Notes under the pieces: model-generated
What the model was told of the DNA's origin: nothing
The model's input: only the letters and a program-made list of their open reading frames with translations
The model's database searches: none
Position numbers and translations under genes: made by a program
NCBI GenBank assembly: GCA_949825045.1
Contig: OX463829.1
Location: forward strand, 22,972,715 to 23,036,714
DNA length: 64,000 nucleotides
Origin: Argyresthia goedartella
Taxonomy: Eukaryota; Arthropoda; Insecta; Lepidoptera; Argyresthiidae
Reading direction: 5' to 3'
Part shown: one piece after another, positions 1-10,622 of the stretch
Layout: each line of letters opens with the position of its first letter
Numbering within the stretch: position 1 is the first letter of the stretch

Positions 1-843
1 CTACACATTCCAAATTACCGCCCAACACCTTCGGTAGAGGATTTTCATGGTAATATGAAACATTAAGAAAGGGAATTCCCCCGCAACGACATGACTTTCT
101 GAAGGCGCTTCTTCCTGGTGGTCATACTTTTTTGTCATATCAGTATGACTACGAGGATATATATGTCCTCATAGTTATACTCACTTAGGATAAACAAATG
201 GCAACAAATATAATGATCACCAAAATATTTCTTCCTACCCAAAATGGATAAATGAACACCAAAAGTTGCAAAAAATATCAGGGCAAAATACTGCGATAGC
301 TTAGGTGAAGGGTAAAGGGGGTGAGGGAAGCGAAACCCCCTTTATCCTTCGTGTTAGATTGAACATGTAAGAACAACAAAAAATACTTAAAACATAAAGT
401 GGTAAATAAAAAAAACATGGTAGGGATGGTGTGGAGTGAATAGTTTGGATTTGCATAGCAAAATGTTGTTCACAAAGTTATTGGTGCGGCTACTTTCACA
501 CTCCATGTACGTAACCATGTGCATTCGTAAGTTTGGATGTGGTATTGAAAAAAATGTTGTATGAGGGATCCCTTAAATATTTGTTTTATTCTGTTTTTTA
601 GTATTCATTGTTATAGCGGCAACAGAGATATATCATCTGTGAAAAATTCATTTGCCGAACTGTCCCGTTTAGCACCCTTCGGGTACGGAATTCTTAATAC
701 AAAAAAATCAATATCGTTATTGTTCTAAAAAAACAATACTTATTTCGCCGTGAGTAAGCTCCATTTGACATTTCATGCTGAAATCATCACGATCAATACT
801 CTCTTTGAGTCTGCTTTAAGCTTCTTCGCTTATATCTGTCACA
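1..843. other. Intergenic, no gene seen
   Basis: AT-rich sequence with no convincing coding region on either strand. The only recognisable structure is one copy of the hairpin-cored dispersed repeat at 276-397, listed separately. Confidence 0.6.
276..397 (-). repeat. Hairpin-cored dispersed repeat, copy 1
   Basis: Copy 1 of a roughly 110-bp core also found at 964-1055, 16031-16120, 30545-30715 and 51842-51965. Here it lies on the minus strand. It carries a strong stem: positions 307-321 (GAAGGGTAAAGGGGG) pair with 336-350 (CCCCCTTTATCCTTC), with one G-T wobble and a purine-rich loop. Both edges match the other copies: CTGCGATAGCTTAGG on one side and GAACATGTAAGAAC on the other. No flanking inverted repeat was recognised for this copy. 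Confidence 0.7.
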
Positions 844-1252
844 GTAAGATTGTCAAAACAGCTAGTTTATAAACTAACGCGTTAGTTTGTAAACAATAAG
901 GTCTTCTAAACTATCGAAAAATCGTAAACCAGACCGTCATGGCTTAAAATTTACGTTTATTTTGTTGTTACATGTCAACCTAACACGAAGACTATTCGGG
1001 GGTTTCGCTGCGCCCGCCCTCTCTAGTCTTCACCTAAGCTACCGCAGTGTTTTCCATTACATTTCGTTTGCAATTCTAGTTTAAACCAGTTTACTATTTA
1101 ACGGTGTTAACCGTTAATTTATCAACAAACGCGTCATACATGACTATAGTAAGCAGTAGGTACGCTACAGTTTACTAACTGTCGATCGTTGACCAACTAA
1201 CGAGAAAAAAAACTTTAGTTTATTAACTAATTGTTTTGACAATCTTACGGTA
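844..1252. repeat. MITE with ~35-bp terminal inverted repeats
   Basis: The left end GTAAGATTGTCAAAACA is mirrored at the right end (reverse complement around 1215-1250), and similarity continues inward through TAGTTTA/TAAACTAA. That gives terminal inverted repeats of about 35 bp around a 400-bp body without coding potential. A short inner palindrome sits at 865-894. The body contains copy 2 of the hairpin-cored repeat (964-1055). No clear target duplication was seen, so the superfamily is unassigned. Confidence 0.65.
964..1055 (+). repeat. Hairpin-cored dispersed repeat, copy 2
   Basis: Plus-strand core CAACCTAACACGAAG to CTACCGCAGTGTTTT. The stem here is different from that in copy 1: GAAGACTA pairs with TAGTCTTC, and the loop is rich in G, then C. 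It lies inside the inverted-repeat element at 844-1252. Confidence 0.7.
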
Positions 1253-1439
1253 AAATATCGATTACCATCAACAACGTTATCGCCTCTGTACTGAGAAGAA
1301 TTTTTATTATGAATGAATATTAATGTTTAAACCAATTCGATCGAAATGGTTTAAACCAATGAAAATCCTCATTAAGAATCCTAGTGCTTACGATTGCTTT
1401 ATTGACAATTGAATCAATGTGACGTCAGAAATAATGTTT

Positions 1440-1665
1440 ATATCAATAATAACACCTTTGCTGTCAAGCACTTAGCGGCATTTAAGTCCAACTTATTGAT
1501 AGCGCAGTAATCATCAAGCCTGAGGAGATGAGAATCCGAGATCCCATTAACTAAGCCTGAATATTCTCATATCATCGGCATATAACCGGAATCTGGTAAT
1601 AGTGAAACGCAGGTCAATATCGTCAATATCATAAACAAATAATATAAATAGTGATGAACCTGGAA
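1440..1665 (-). pseudogene. RT fragment of the old outer LINE (palm and downstream)
   Basis: Minus-strand translation gives a decayed reverse transcriptase segment: a LFILFVYDID stretch, then LYADD (the catalytic Asp pair, about 1559-1583), then an NKLDLNAAKC-like stretch with a stop in between. It is the direct continuation of the RT that stops just after its GVPQGS motif at about 3601-3640, so it is the same ancient copy split by the LINE at 1666-3600. Similarity fades below about 1440. Non-functional. Confidence 0.65.
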
Positions 1666-3600
1666 ATCAAATCAAATCAAAAATCATTTATTTCCATAGG
1701 ATGTTGTTACATCACTTAGATCCGTCATTACATTTTTTTGGGTGAGTTCACTAACACAATATTGCGTTTCCTTTTTTAAATAAAATATTGTCAAATTACA
1801 AAATGAATGCTAATTATATATCGAAACAGCCTGTTACTCAAACAATCTATTCCCATGGACATCTGTCCTCTAAGTAATCAGATATCCTATAGTAACCTTT
1901 TTTATACAATTTCTGTTTTATTATTATTTTAAACTTGTCTAAAGGTAAGTTTTTAATATCAGTAGGGACCTTATTGTAATAGCGTATAAAATTGCCTTTA
2001 AAAGAATTACTAATTTTATGTAGTCGGCTTACATAAGCAACCAACTTGTCTTTATTTCTAGTATTAAAATTGTGTATATCACTGTGCTTCTGAAAATTAG
2101 TTATATTTCTTTTTACATACACAAGATTGTCATAGATATATTGAGACACAAATGTCAGAATATTGATTTCTTTAAACTTTTCCCTCAGTGACACTCTAGG
2201 CCCTAATCTATAAATTGCACGAACAGCCCGTTTCTGCAGAATAAATATACTATTAGCATTCGCAGCGTGACCCCACAATAAAATACCATAGGTCATTAGA
2301 CTATGAAAGTAACTATAGTAGACTAGTCTAGCGGTGTCTACGTCGGTAAGAGCTCTAATTTTTTTAACTGCGAACGCTGCTGAACTCAGTCTGTTCGACA
2401 ATTTATTTATATCAGGATCCCATTGTAGTTTGGCGTCTAAAGTAATGCCCAAAAAGACAGTCGACTGCACAAGGTCCAATCTCTGTCCTTTTATAAATAT
2501 GTCTGTAGTTACCGGGTTCACATTGGGTAACACGAATTTAATACATTTAGTTTTATTTTCATTTAGTAATAAATTGTTAACAGTAAACCAGTTCACTATA
2601 CTAGGGATATCATTGTTTACCTCGTCATAATTTGATTGCTGTCTTTTAACTTTAAATATCAAAGAAGTATCATCGGCAAACAATACTAACCCATGTTTTG
2701 CTTTAACAAGGTAAGGTAAATCATTAATATATACTAAAAACAAGAAAGGACCAAGAATTGAACCTTGCGGTACGCCCATACTTATTGAAGACCCAGGTGA
2801 TCTTTTCCCATTAACATCGACCATCTGAACCCTATCTGTTAGATATGACTCCAGAAGGCCAAGGGCCTGATCTTTTACACCATAATGGCGTAACTTCCTG
2901 ACAAGAGTGTCATGATGGACGCAATCAAAAGCCTTGGATAGATCGCAGAAGACACCTATTGCATCCATTGCGTCTTCCCAGGCATCAAAAATATTGTCGA
3001 TTAGTTCAACACCAGCATCGGCTGTTGAACGACCCTTTGTGAAACCAAACTGAGCAATATGAATTAAATTATTGAGATAAAAATGACTGCAATTGATTAA
3101 GTATGAGTTTTTCAAATATTTTGCTAAGCGTTGGTAGTATCGATATGGGTCTAAAATTGGTGGGGTCTGATGTACTACCAGCTTGAAGTCAGGAAACACA
3201 CCATTATCTATACATTGATTAAATATACAACAAAGGTGAGGTGCAATACAATCTACAATGGAACTAATAATTTTTACTGATAGACCATGGGCGTCAGCTG
3301 TCTTTTTCATTTCCAGGGATTTAAACGCTTTTACAATGTCTTCATTATTTACGTGCCTAAATTTAAAATCTGTTTTACATTCCTCAAAGTTTTGTTTAAG
3401 TATAGATTCAGCAGCAGCGGGAGATGAATTTAAAGACTTGGTTGTTGAAACTGGAATGTACGTAAAGAAATTTTCGAAAGCTTTTGCTACTTCTAGGTCT
3501 GTACTTAGCAATTGATTATCTATCTTAAGCTTGAAGTAATTATGTGTAGCTTTGGCCTTTCCAGTCTCTCTGTTTATAATTTGCCAAGTCGTAAAGTGTC
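1666..3600 (-). mobile_element. 5'-truncated CR1/Jockey-like LINE inserted in an older LINE
   Basis: Minus-strand retroposon whose 3' end carries a short tandem tail (three GATTT units, about 1666-1685 on the complementary strand). Its 5' end is cut at about 3600, before the reverse transcriptase. It sits exactly inside the RT gene of an older LINE. The four bases GGAA occur on both sides (1662-1665 and 3601-3604), a possible very short target duplication. Relatives of this family lie at 12706-13190, 49530-51545 and 52941-53228. Confidence 0.8.
1847..3600 (-). CDS. LINE ORF2 C-terminal part: reverse transcriptase, 5'-truncated
   Basis: About 584 codons open without interruption. It begins in the linker before RT (WQIINRETGK, also found in the 51.5-kb copy). 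The RT motifs follow in order: [45 protein letters not shown] and [10 protein letters not shown], which holds the catalytic Asp pair. The thumb and C-terminal region then run to a stop at 1847, ending in a GYYRISDYL motif shared with the 49.8-kb copy (GYYNVQDYL). In this family the enzyme does target-primed reverse transcription using an upstream endonuclease domain, which is missing here. The reading frame continues past 3600 into the older LINE, so any start codon there is spurious. Not autonomous, but the open RT suggests a moderately recent insertion. Confidence 0.85.
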
Positions 3601-5459
3601 GGAAGTGATCCTTGTGGGACTCCAGATGGATGGTATGAATCAAACCATCTGTGCAGATCGCCTCTAATAGCAACTTTACTTACAGATCGGTTAACTAAAG
3701 CTGGCACGTTCAACACCTTTACACATTGCGCTTGTGTAGTGCCTGTGAATAAGCTCGCGACGCGACGTTGCACTGCATTTGCTTCAAGGATAGTCTGTCT
3801 GTCTCTGTCGCGCTTGGTCAAACTTGAGTATGAAGGAGACAGTTATTGTTTTGCTACTGCTTATAAATATAGAGTGATCTTTTTGCATACGTGTCAATAG
3901 TGTATTTCGAGGTAAAATCATACATTTTTAAACATAGTGAAATTTAATTCGTTTGAGTACTGTGAATGCGCCAGTTTTAGTTAACTGATATGTAGCTTCT
4001 CCAATAAAATACTATGATCGATGCGATCGAAACCTTTGCTATAATCGGTATAGACGGCATCTATTTCATCATTATCGTCCATTCTCTCGCTAACATATTC
4101 GTGGAAAATCACTAGGTTGGATACGGTCGATCTGCCCTTTAGGAATCCGTGCTGCATCAGACTAAAACTAGATTTAAGCGCCTCTTAGAGTTTAGTGTAT
4201 ACGATACGCTCAAGAACATTAGCGGTAAGGCACAATTTGGAGATGGGTCTTTCTATAGTGTTCGACACGCTCACGGGATCCTTTTATGTGTATCGGAGAA
4301 ATAATGGCAGACTTGCAAAAACACCTTCATTCAGCTATCTTTTAAATAAAATAGTGACTGGAGTAGACAGTTCTTTTCCACAAGCAACAAGTAGCTTAGC
4401 TGGGATAGCGTCGGGGCCAGCTGACTTGCAGATATCCAGAGAATGAAGAAGCCTTTGAACGTAGGAGCTATCAACATCAATGCTAAACACACTCCGGTTC
4501 AGCGTGAGTGTGTACGTAACTCCCATTGGCAGAGCTATGAGTCGATGAGCTAAGAAAGTTAGATTGATAATAAATGGAAAACAAATCACTTATTGTGCGA
4601 CCATGCATCGTCGGAAGTTACAAGCTCTAAGATGCCCTTCATAGGACATCTTAGAGCGACATACATTACATTGGCGTTGAGACTTAACTTAAACCAAAAG
4701 GCTTTTGGATGCTTTTCTATAGAATTTTCAATATTAGCCATGTACTTCGCATGACAGTCGCGTTCCATCAATCATGGTTGCTCTGTCGCGTAAAATTGAA
4801 AAAGATGTTTTGTCAGATAGATTACCATAGTTTTTATGCTTTTTGAAATGCTTAAACTTCTCTCTTATAACTTTATTTAGGGCTGCGCTAAACCATGGTG
4901 GGTAATTGTTCTTACTAGACTTCGAGTAGGTAGATATGAATCTCGTAGTTTAAAAATGATAGCATAAAAAACTTCGACAGCATCTTCTACACCACCGCTA
5001 GCCAGCATATCAAACCAATCAATGTCACTCAAGTGTTTCCTTATTTGGTCATAGTCTGCTTTGGAGTGGTTATAAGAGACATTGTGAAATAAATTTCAAA
5101 GGTGTGAAGAATGCTCAAGGTATATATGCAAAGACTCATGATAGGGGTACTCTGGTACCAGTGGATCAAGGCAGTAACCAAGATTCTTTCGTTGAGATCT
5201 AGTATTCGACTTAAACTATGTTCGAGGATATTATACTGTTGGAGACCGCAAGTGTTAAGAGTATCAAGAGTATCAGATTACACGGGTGAAGACTGCCATC
5301 AATCGATGACCATGTCATGCTACTCATATTAAAATCTCAAACATATATTATAACTGTGTCACGAATGTTCAGCGTCATTAAATTAATTACTTTGTGCAAA
5401 AGTTTTCAAGTTGTGCCTTAAAACTACTGCCAAGATTTTCGTCACAGACTTGCGTAAGG
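3601..5459 (-). pseudogene. Outer LINE: end of endonuclease, linker and first half of RT
   Basis: Decayed minus-strand coding remnants of one old LINE, in order from high to low coordinates. The end of an endonuclease domain (DTLNTCGLQQYN, ILDLNERIL) is at about 5100-5300. A linker with a basic DY-x-IRKHL pattern is at about 5000-5080. The RT N-terminus (CKSAGPDAIPAKLL) is at about 4370-4460, then a GFLKGRST motif near 4140, YTDYSKGFDRIDH near 4040, and GDLHRWFDSY followed by GVPQGS at 3605-3660. Stops and frame changes are frequent. A MITE (3691-3986) interrupts it, and the LINE at 1666-3600 cuts it right after GVPQGS. The upstream part continues at 9776-11253. Confidence 0.7.
3691..3986. 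repeat. TTAA-flanked MITE
   Basis: A 296-bp non-coding insert in the old RT gene. Its ends are inverted copies: TTAACTAAAGCTGGCACGTT at the left and the reverse complement of TTAACTAAAACTGGCGCATT at the right, matching at most of about 24 positions. TTAA at both edges fits a TTAA target duplication, as made by piggyBac-type transposases. The terminal sequence does not let me assign a superfamily. Removing it would make the flanking RT reading continuous. Confidence 0.65.
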
Positions 5460-5542
5460 TAACAAAGTAACCCCCCCGCCCCTCGTGAGGTGATGGTTGG
5501 TTGTTCGGGCGCTCCCGCTTATTTAATTCTAAAGCAGGCAAA

Positions 5543-6499
5543 ATGCCGTATCTAACCCTAGAAGCAGTGGAATCAGTGATCAAAAAGTGCCTAGAACCAA
5601 TTGAGCGAAAGTTAAGTGAGCTAGAAGCTACTATCGTGCGCCTAGGAGAAGAGAAAGAAGCCAAACAAAGTGATCCAAAGCAGAATACAACGGCCGCCAT
5701 CACTCCCCGGCTGCCGCAAAACACCGCGGCACAAAAGAAGCCAATTACGAAAGAGATTACAAGACGAGTTTCAACATCTGGCCGAGTTGGAGCGACAGGC
5801 CCAATCACAGCTCGTGCCGAGACTCGCAACAAGCTGGCTCCGAACCAATCAGCAGCGCCCGCTGGACATAATGAGACTACGCCAACGACGCTTGCGACTG
5901 CGCTGCCGGCGCAAAATGAAATCAAGGAGGTGACGATCGATATTGTCCAGATTCCACCTCACGAAACTTTGATTCCAGGAGATCTTAAAGTTAAAACAAA
6001 TGACGACAGTAACTGGCAAGTTGTACCAAAACGTGGACGGCGACGACGGAACACAAGAACCAATGTAATATGTGGTACAGGTGTGGCTGACCCATACTTA
6101 CAAACAGTGGAGCGGGCGAAGAAAATCCACGCATGCTTCTTACGCCCAGAAGTTACAGCAGAAAGCATGCTAGCATATATGGAAAAGAAGAAACAATCAG
6201 GAAAGTATAGAGTAGAAAAACTCGAGCTCAAGCACACGCACTACGCTTCATTTGCCATCTTCGTCCCAACAAGTCTGTTTGATTTCTTCATGACACCGGC
6301 CAATTGGCCTCCGGGGACTGAAATCACAGAGTGGTTTCGCCCCAGCACACGGCGAGCGGCGCGTTCGTCACCTGACTCCAGCAGCACCGGGCGAGCTGCG
6401 CGCGGCGCGCGAGACAGCGGCCACGGCGCAGCATCCCGCGGCGGCCCCTCAAGCTCCGCCCCTCCCACAAGTGCAGAGAACCACCAACACAGTAAATAG
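5543..6499 (+). CDS. LINE ORF1 nucleic-acid-binding protein
   Basis: About 318 residues from an ATG in an AAA-ATG context, with MPYLTLEAVESVIKK at the start. The frame is open slightly further upstream but without a better ATG. Residues 1-40 look like a short amphipathic coiled coil. A low-complexity Ala/Pro/Thr-rich middle follows. Then comes a conserved region, roughly residues 175-265, ending in a WPPGTEITEWFRP motif typical of CR1-type ORF1 C-terminal domains, and finally a disordered Ser/Arg/Gly tail. In this family ORF1p coats the element RNA. No CCHC zinc knuckle is visible. ORF2 begins about 60 bases downstream in another frame. Confidence 0.75.
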   Translation: MPYLTLEAVESVIKKCLEPIERKLSELEATIVRLGEEKEAKQSDPKQNTTAAITPRLPQNTAAQKKPITKEITRRVSTSGRVGATGPITARAETRNKLAPNQSAAPAGHNETTPTTLATALPAQNEIKEVTIDIVQIPPHETLIPGDLKVKTNDDSNWQVVPKRGRRRRNTRTNVICGTGVADPYLQTVERAKKIHACFLRPEVTAESMLAYMEKKKQSGKYRVEKLELKHTHYASFAIFVPTSLFDFFMTPANWPPGTEITEWFRPSTRRAARSSPDSSSTGRAARGARDSGHGAASRGGPSSSAPPTSAENHQHSK

Positions 6500-6560
6500 C
6501 CGGCCGGCGACAGTGCAGCCTGCGCCCGACCCCCCGCCGCCGCCAACCCCACAAGTACAT

Positions 6561-9442
6561 GCAACTAGTAAACAAAACACCATTACCATTGCCTTACAAA
6601 ATATTCAGTCCTTAAATAATAAAACAAGAATTAGAGGTGTTAACTCAAGATGAGTTAAAATGCAATATTATAGCCATAACTGAGCACTGGTTAAAAAGCA
6701 ATGAGTTGCAATGTATTAATATAGCTAACTTTACACTGATCTCAAGTTATTGTCGAACTAACTAACTATGAACACGGTGGATCATGTTTATTTGTTGATA
6801 ATGACACAAAAGCGATTGAACATGTAGACATATGTAAATTAGCCATTGAACGTTACTGTGAGATATCAGCAATCGAGTTATTAGACTACACATTACTTGT
6901 AGTTTGTTTTTATCGCACTAATCTAATCAAAGCATCTGACTTCGTAGCTGTATTGGATAATCTTCTCGCTAAAATTATCGAGACGGGTCTCGAGTGTATA
7001 ATGTTAGGAGATGCGAACATTGACACGATGGTAAACAGTTCTGAACACAACGATCTTAGGGACACACTCGAATCACATGGCTTCAGGAGCTTGGTAGACT
7101 TCCCTACGCGCATAGCATTCACATCAGCGACATCACTCGACCACGTTTACACCAACACTGGAGACCGGTTCACCGCTGCGGCGCGACCCGTTTCCACAAA
7201 CCTGAGCGATCACTTGTGCGTCCGCGCGGAGCTGGTGTGTGGGGCGCTGCCCCCTCGCCCTCCCGCCACCCGCCTCGTCAGAGACTACACAGCGGCTTCT
7301 CGAGCTCAATTTGTATTGGCTATAGATAGTGTGGATTGGGAATATTTGTTCCGTAGCAAGGCAACAATCGAGGAGCTTGCCCAGTCAGTATTAAATGTGT
7401 TAATAAATAAATCGAATATATGTTTTCCCCTTAAACGTAAGCCTAATGTCAACAAAGATAAATCATGGGTCACAAAAGAGACACTTAATCTAAAATCTAT
7501 ATTTGATCTCATTGCTATTAAACCCGTCTATCCGAATCATATTCGACTTGACCAGAAAATTTATGAATTAACGGAGAGTTTAAGAAATAAATTATACACA
7601 CAGAGGCTGGATCACTTCACCGCTTTAATCCGAAATAGTAACAACGTTATTAAAACAATGTGGCATGTAGTGAATGTAGAAACTTGTAAAATTAGAAAAG
7701 CCAATGTTGATTATACCCAAGTAATCAAACATCCGACAGGCCAAATTTTCGGATGTAAAAAAGAAGTCGTAGATTACCTTAACCTGCAATTTATAAATAC
7801 AGCCCGGTTGTGTGGAGCCCCGCAAGCCGACCTATGTGCGGCGCGCGCCTCGCTGCTGGCTGCGCGTGCGCCTTCTGACTGCTCGCTGCGTTTACGCCCG
7901 TTTACACCGGCTGAACTTTTTATTATTATTAAAAAAAGAGTAGCAAATAAACCAACGAAATATATTTATGACATCTCAATTAGTCTCATTAACAGCATCG
8001 CAGATTATATATGTAACCCACTTTCTGTTATGTTCAATGGATGCATTAAACTTGGAACATATCCAAAATGCATGAAACAAGTGAAAGTGAGTCCATTGTA
8101 TAAGGGCAAAGGTAAAAAAGAAGACCCAAGCCACTATCGTCCGATATCCATCATACCGGCCATAGCAAAGATCCTAGAGAATGGCCTCAGCTCTCGTCTC
8201 ACCGACTATCTCGCGAACACCTCTGCTCTCACGGACCGGCAGTATGCTTACCGTAAAGGGCGCTCCACCACCCAGCTAGCAAGAGAGGTAGTACGGAAAG
8301 TGCTGGATGCTCGTGAGCGTCACCAGGCCGTCGCCGTGATCTTCTGTGATCTGTCGAAAGCATTCGATGTTGCAGATCACAATGTCCTGCACATGAAGCT
8401 CCAGCACTACGGGCTTGCCGGACCGGCCTTGGCGTTGATCTCGAGTTTCATGCGCGAAAGAACGCAGTTTGTAGTCGGAGCAGCGGGGACTGTAAAGTCG
8501 GACGGTCTCTCGACAGATATGGGAGTACCACAGGGATCGTCACTGTCGAACATCGTGTTTTCCCTGCTTCTTAATGACTTGCCCAGCGCGGTTGTCGGAG
8601 GTGGAATATTTTTATTTGCCGATGATGTAGCCGCGGTAGTGACTGCACCGACAATAGCAATGCTGGAAATAGAACTTAACTTAGTGGCCAGCCGGATGTG
8701 CCGCTGGTTTCGCCAAAATGGGTTATTATGGAATACAACCAAAACGCAATTTATTAAATTTGATCTTTCCGGGCATCAAAGACCTAACTTGGCTGTCGAA
8801 GTGGACGGCGTTCAAATTGAGCAAGTCCACAATGCACCATTTCTGGGTTTTCAGGTAGATCAAGCGCTAACGTGGGACGTACACATAGACAAACTGTGTA
8901 GCAAACTAGCTAGTGCTTGCTTCGCGCTAAGTCGGCTGTCGTCTACACTACCAGCAGAGTCGATGCGCACGTGCTACTACGCGACGGTGCACTCGCTGCT
9001 GCAGTACGGCGTGGAGCTGTGGGGGCGCGCGGCGCAGTGGCACCGCGTGTTCGTGTTACAGAAACGCGCCGTGCGTCTGCTGGCGAGAGTACCCACTGAC
9101 GAATCTGCGAGACCGCACTTCAAACATCTACGAATTCTCACACTACCTAGCCTTCTGATTTTCCAAGTGGCCATTTATGTGCGTGAGAATATAGACCAAT
9201 TCAAACGACTTGGAGAATGGCATAAATATGAGACACGCAACTCCAACAAGCTGGCTACAATTAAGCACAAGCTTGCTAAAACAAGCAACACGATCCATGT
9301 TATGGGTCCGGTAGTCTACAACAAGTTACCTGAAGCTATCACTAGTGCACCGAGTATGCCCATCTTTAAACTGAGGTTGAAAGGATGGCTTACCGAGAAG
9401 ACCCTCTACAGCTACGATGAATTTCTAAAACTAAATGACTAA
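6561..9442 (+). pseudogene. LINE ORF2: endonuclease (frameshifted) plus intact reverse transcriptase
   Basis: The endonuclease N-terminus starts with an ITIALQNIQSLNNKT motif in frame 3. The frame changes near 6628 (ITEHWL motif follows in frame 1) and again near 6765, after a repeated AACT run, into frame 2. Frame 2 is then open for over 800 codons to a TAA at 9442. It holds the rest of the endonuclease (LGDANID, TSLDHVY, LSDHL) and RT with YRPISIIPAIAKILE, YAYRKGRSTTQLA, FCDLSKAFDVADH, MGVPQGSSLSN and FADDVAAVV (catalytic Asp pair). The thumb and C-terminal region include LQYGVELWG. Both shifts are +1, so they could be decay or base-calling errors. With them the protein cannot be made, but the RT half itself is undamaged. 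Confidence 0.85.
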
Positions 9443-9775
9443 TTATCAGAACGATGACACCGTTACTATAATGAGTATGTGTTTGACATACCTATATTCC
9501 ATAAATGTGACATTATTTAAAGCGTAATTTATTAATTTAATTTAATATATTTTTATTATAATTTAATATATTTCCAATGACATGGTAATTTACAATTTAT
9601 TCAATTTAAATTAATCAATTTTATGACATAATAATTAAGATATTGTAATAATTTTATGAATCCTGTGTAATACTACACTATGAGTTCATGTATCATTTAT
9701 TTTCCCTTGCACGACTTATAATGAATATTATTAATAAATGATGTCTATGTCTATGTCTATGTCTAACAACTTAAC

Positions 9776-10090
9776 TATTCTGTTTCAAGGGAATAGTCAC
9801 CCATATATCTTCTGCTGAAGACTTCCAACATACATTGATAGTCGAGCATATTTCACGTTTAACAGCTATCAGTATTCCCCCTCCCCTAGTCTGTGCGGTT
9901 GAAACATAGTCACGGTCTCGACGCCACACTAGGTACCTATCATCAAACAGTTCATTGTTTATTAGAAATAGCATCCAAAAGCCAGGTATCAGTCAGAGCC
10001 ACAATGTCGTAATGATCAGTCTATGTCCGCAGTCCCCTAACATTCTGATAGTACAGGTTGAGGTTATTCACGGCAATGTAGTAATACAAA
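9776..10090 (-). pseudogene. Outer LINE: endonuclease N-terminal fragment
   Basis: Minus-strand translation shows LNLYYQNVRGLRT (start of an APE-type LINE endonuclease), then YDIVALTDTWL, then FDDRYLVWRRDRDY and GGGILIAVKRE, with one stop and a frame change. It ends at the junction with the plus-strand LINE and resumes on the far side at about 5459. It lies downstream of the ORF1 remnant at 10623-11253, as expected for one old LINE copy. Confidence 0.75.
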
Positions 10091-10622
10091 CTAAATAGAT
10101 ATCTAAACAAGAACTAAATGATGAAATGGATTTCCCAACGGTGTACAGCCGGAAGCACAATCTTCACCAATCTGCAGGCAAATTCGTATTTGAAACCGAT
10201 AGCTAATAATAGTTAATCTCCTGCGAAAGAAAGGACATCCATCAATCATTTATAACATATTTATATAATATTACATCATCATACTAATTAAGTAAACAAA
10301 GCATAGCAACAAGCACGTGTAAGCAATTTGAACTCGGTGTTGGAAATTATTGTACGATAAGGACAGGTATTTAGCGAGGCGATGATCAATAGAAAGCAAG
10401 TACGGTGGTGTGAGAAGGAGACGAAGTGAATCAGTCACTAAATATATTGCAACAAGGCTCATTAGGGTCATTATTCGCTGAGTTATAAACGTGTTTGCAT
10501 ATATTTTTTTACGAGGCAGAGCAATAGTGTGAGTTTAGGAACAGGCAAGAGCATAACATTCTTACACTTAATTTGAAAAATAGGTGAAGTCACACTGCGC
10601 CGTACCATAATCTTGGCATGCC
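10091..10622. other. Gap between ORF1 and ORF2 remnants of the outer LINE
   Basis: No recognisable coding sequence. By position it corresponds to the end of ORF1 and the inter-ORF region of the old minus-strand LINE, too decayed to read. Confidence 0.4.

Larger units (their letters stand above)
5472..9763 (+). mobile_element. Near full-length CR1/Jockey-superclade LINE with (TATGTC)n tail
   Basis: A 4.3-kb plus-strand LINE with a GC-rich 5' leader, ORF1 (5543-6499), ORF2 (6561-9442), a 3' UTR of about 300 bp, and a tail of tandem TATGTC units at 9741-9763 instead of poly(A). It interrupts the endonuclease of the older minus-strand LINE. The flanks TAACAAAGTAAC (5460-5471) and TAACAACTTAAC (9764-9775) agree at 10 of 12 positions and look like a diverged target duplication, which sets the boundaries. 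Confidence 0.75.

Noticed and set aside
5383..5925. 180-codon minus-strand open frame
   Set aside because: It is antisense to LINE ORF1 and its leader; GC-rich coding DNA leaves the opposite strand open.
6241..6575. Cys/Arg-rich minus-strand open frames
   Set aside because: Antisense shadows of the GC-rich tail of ORF1.
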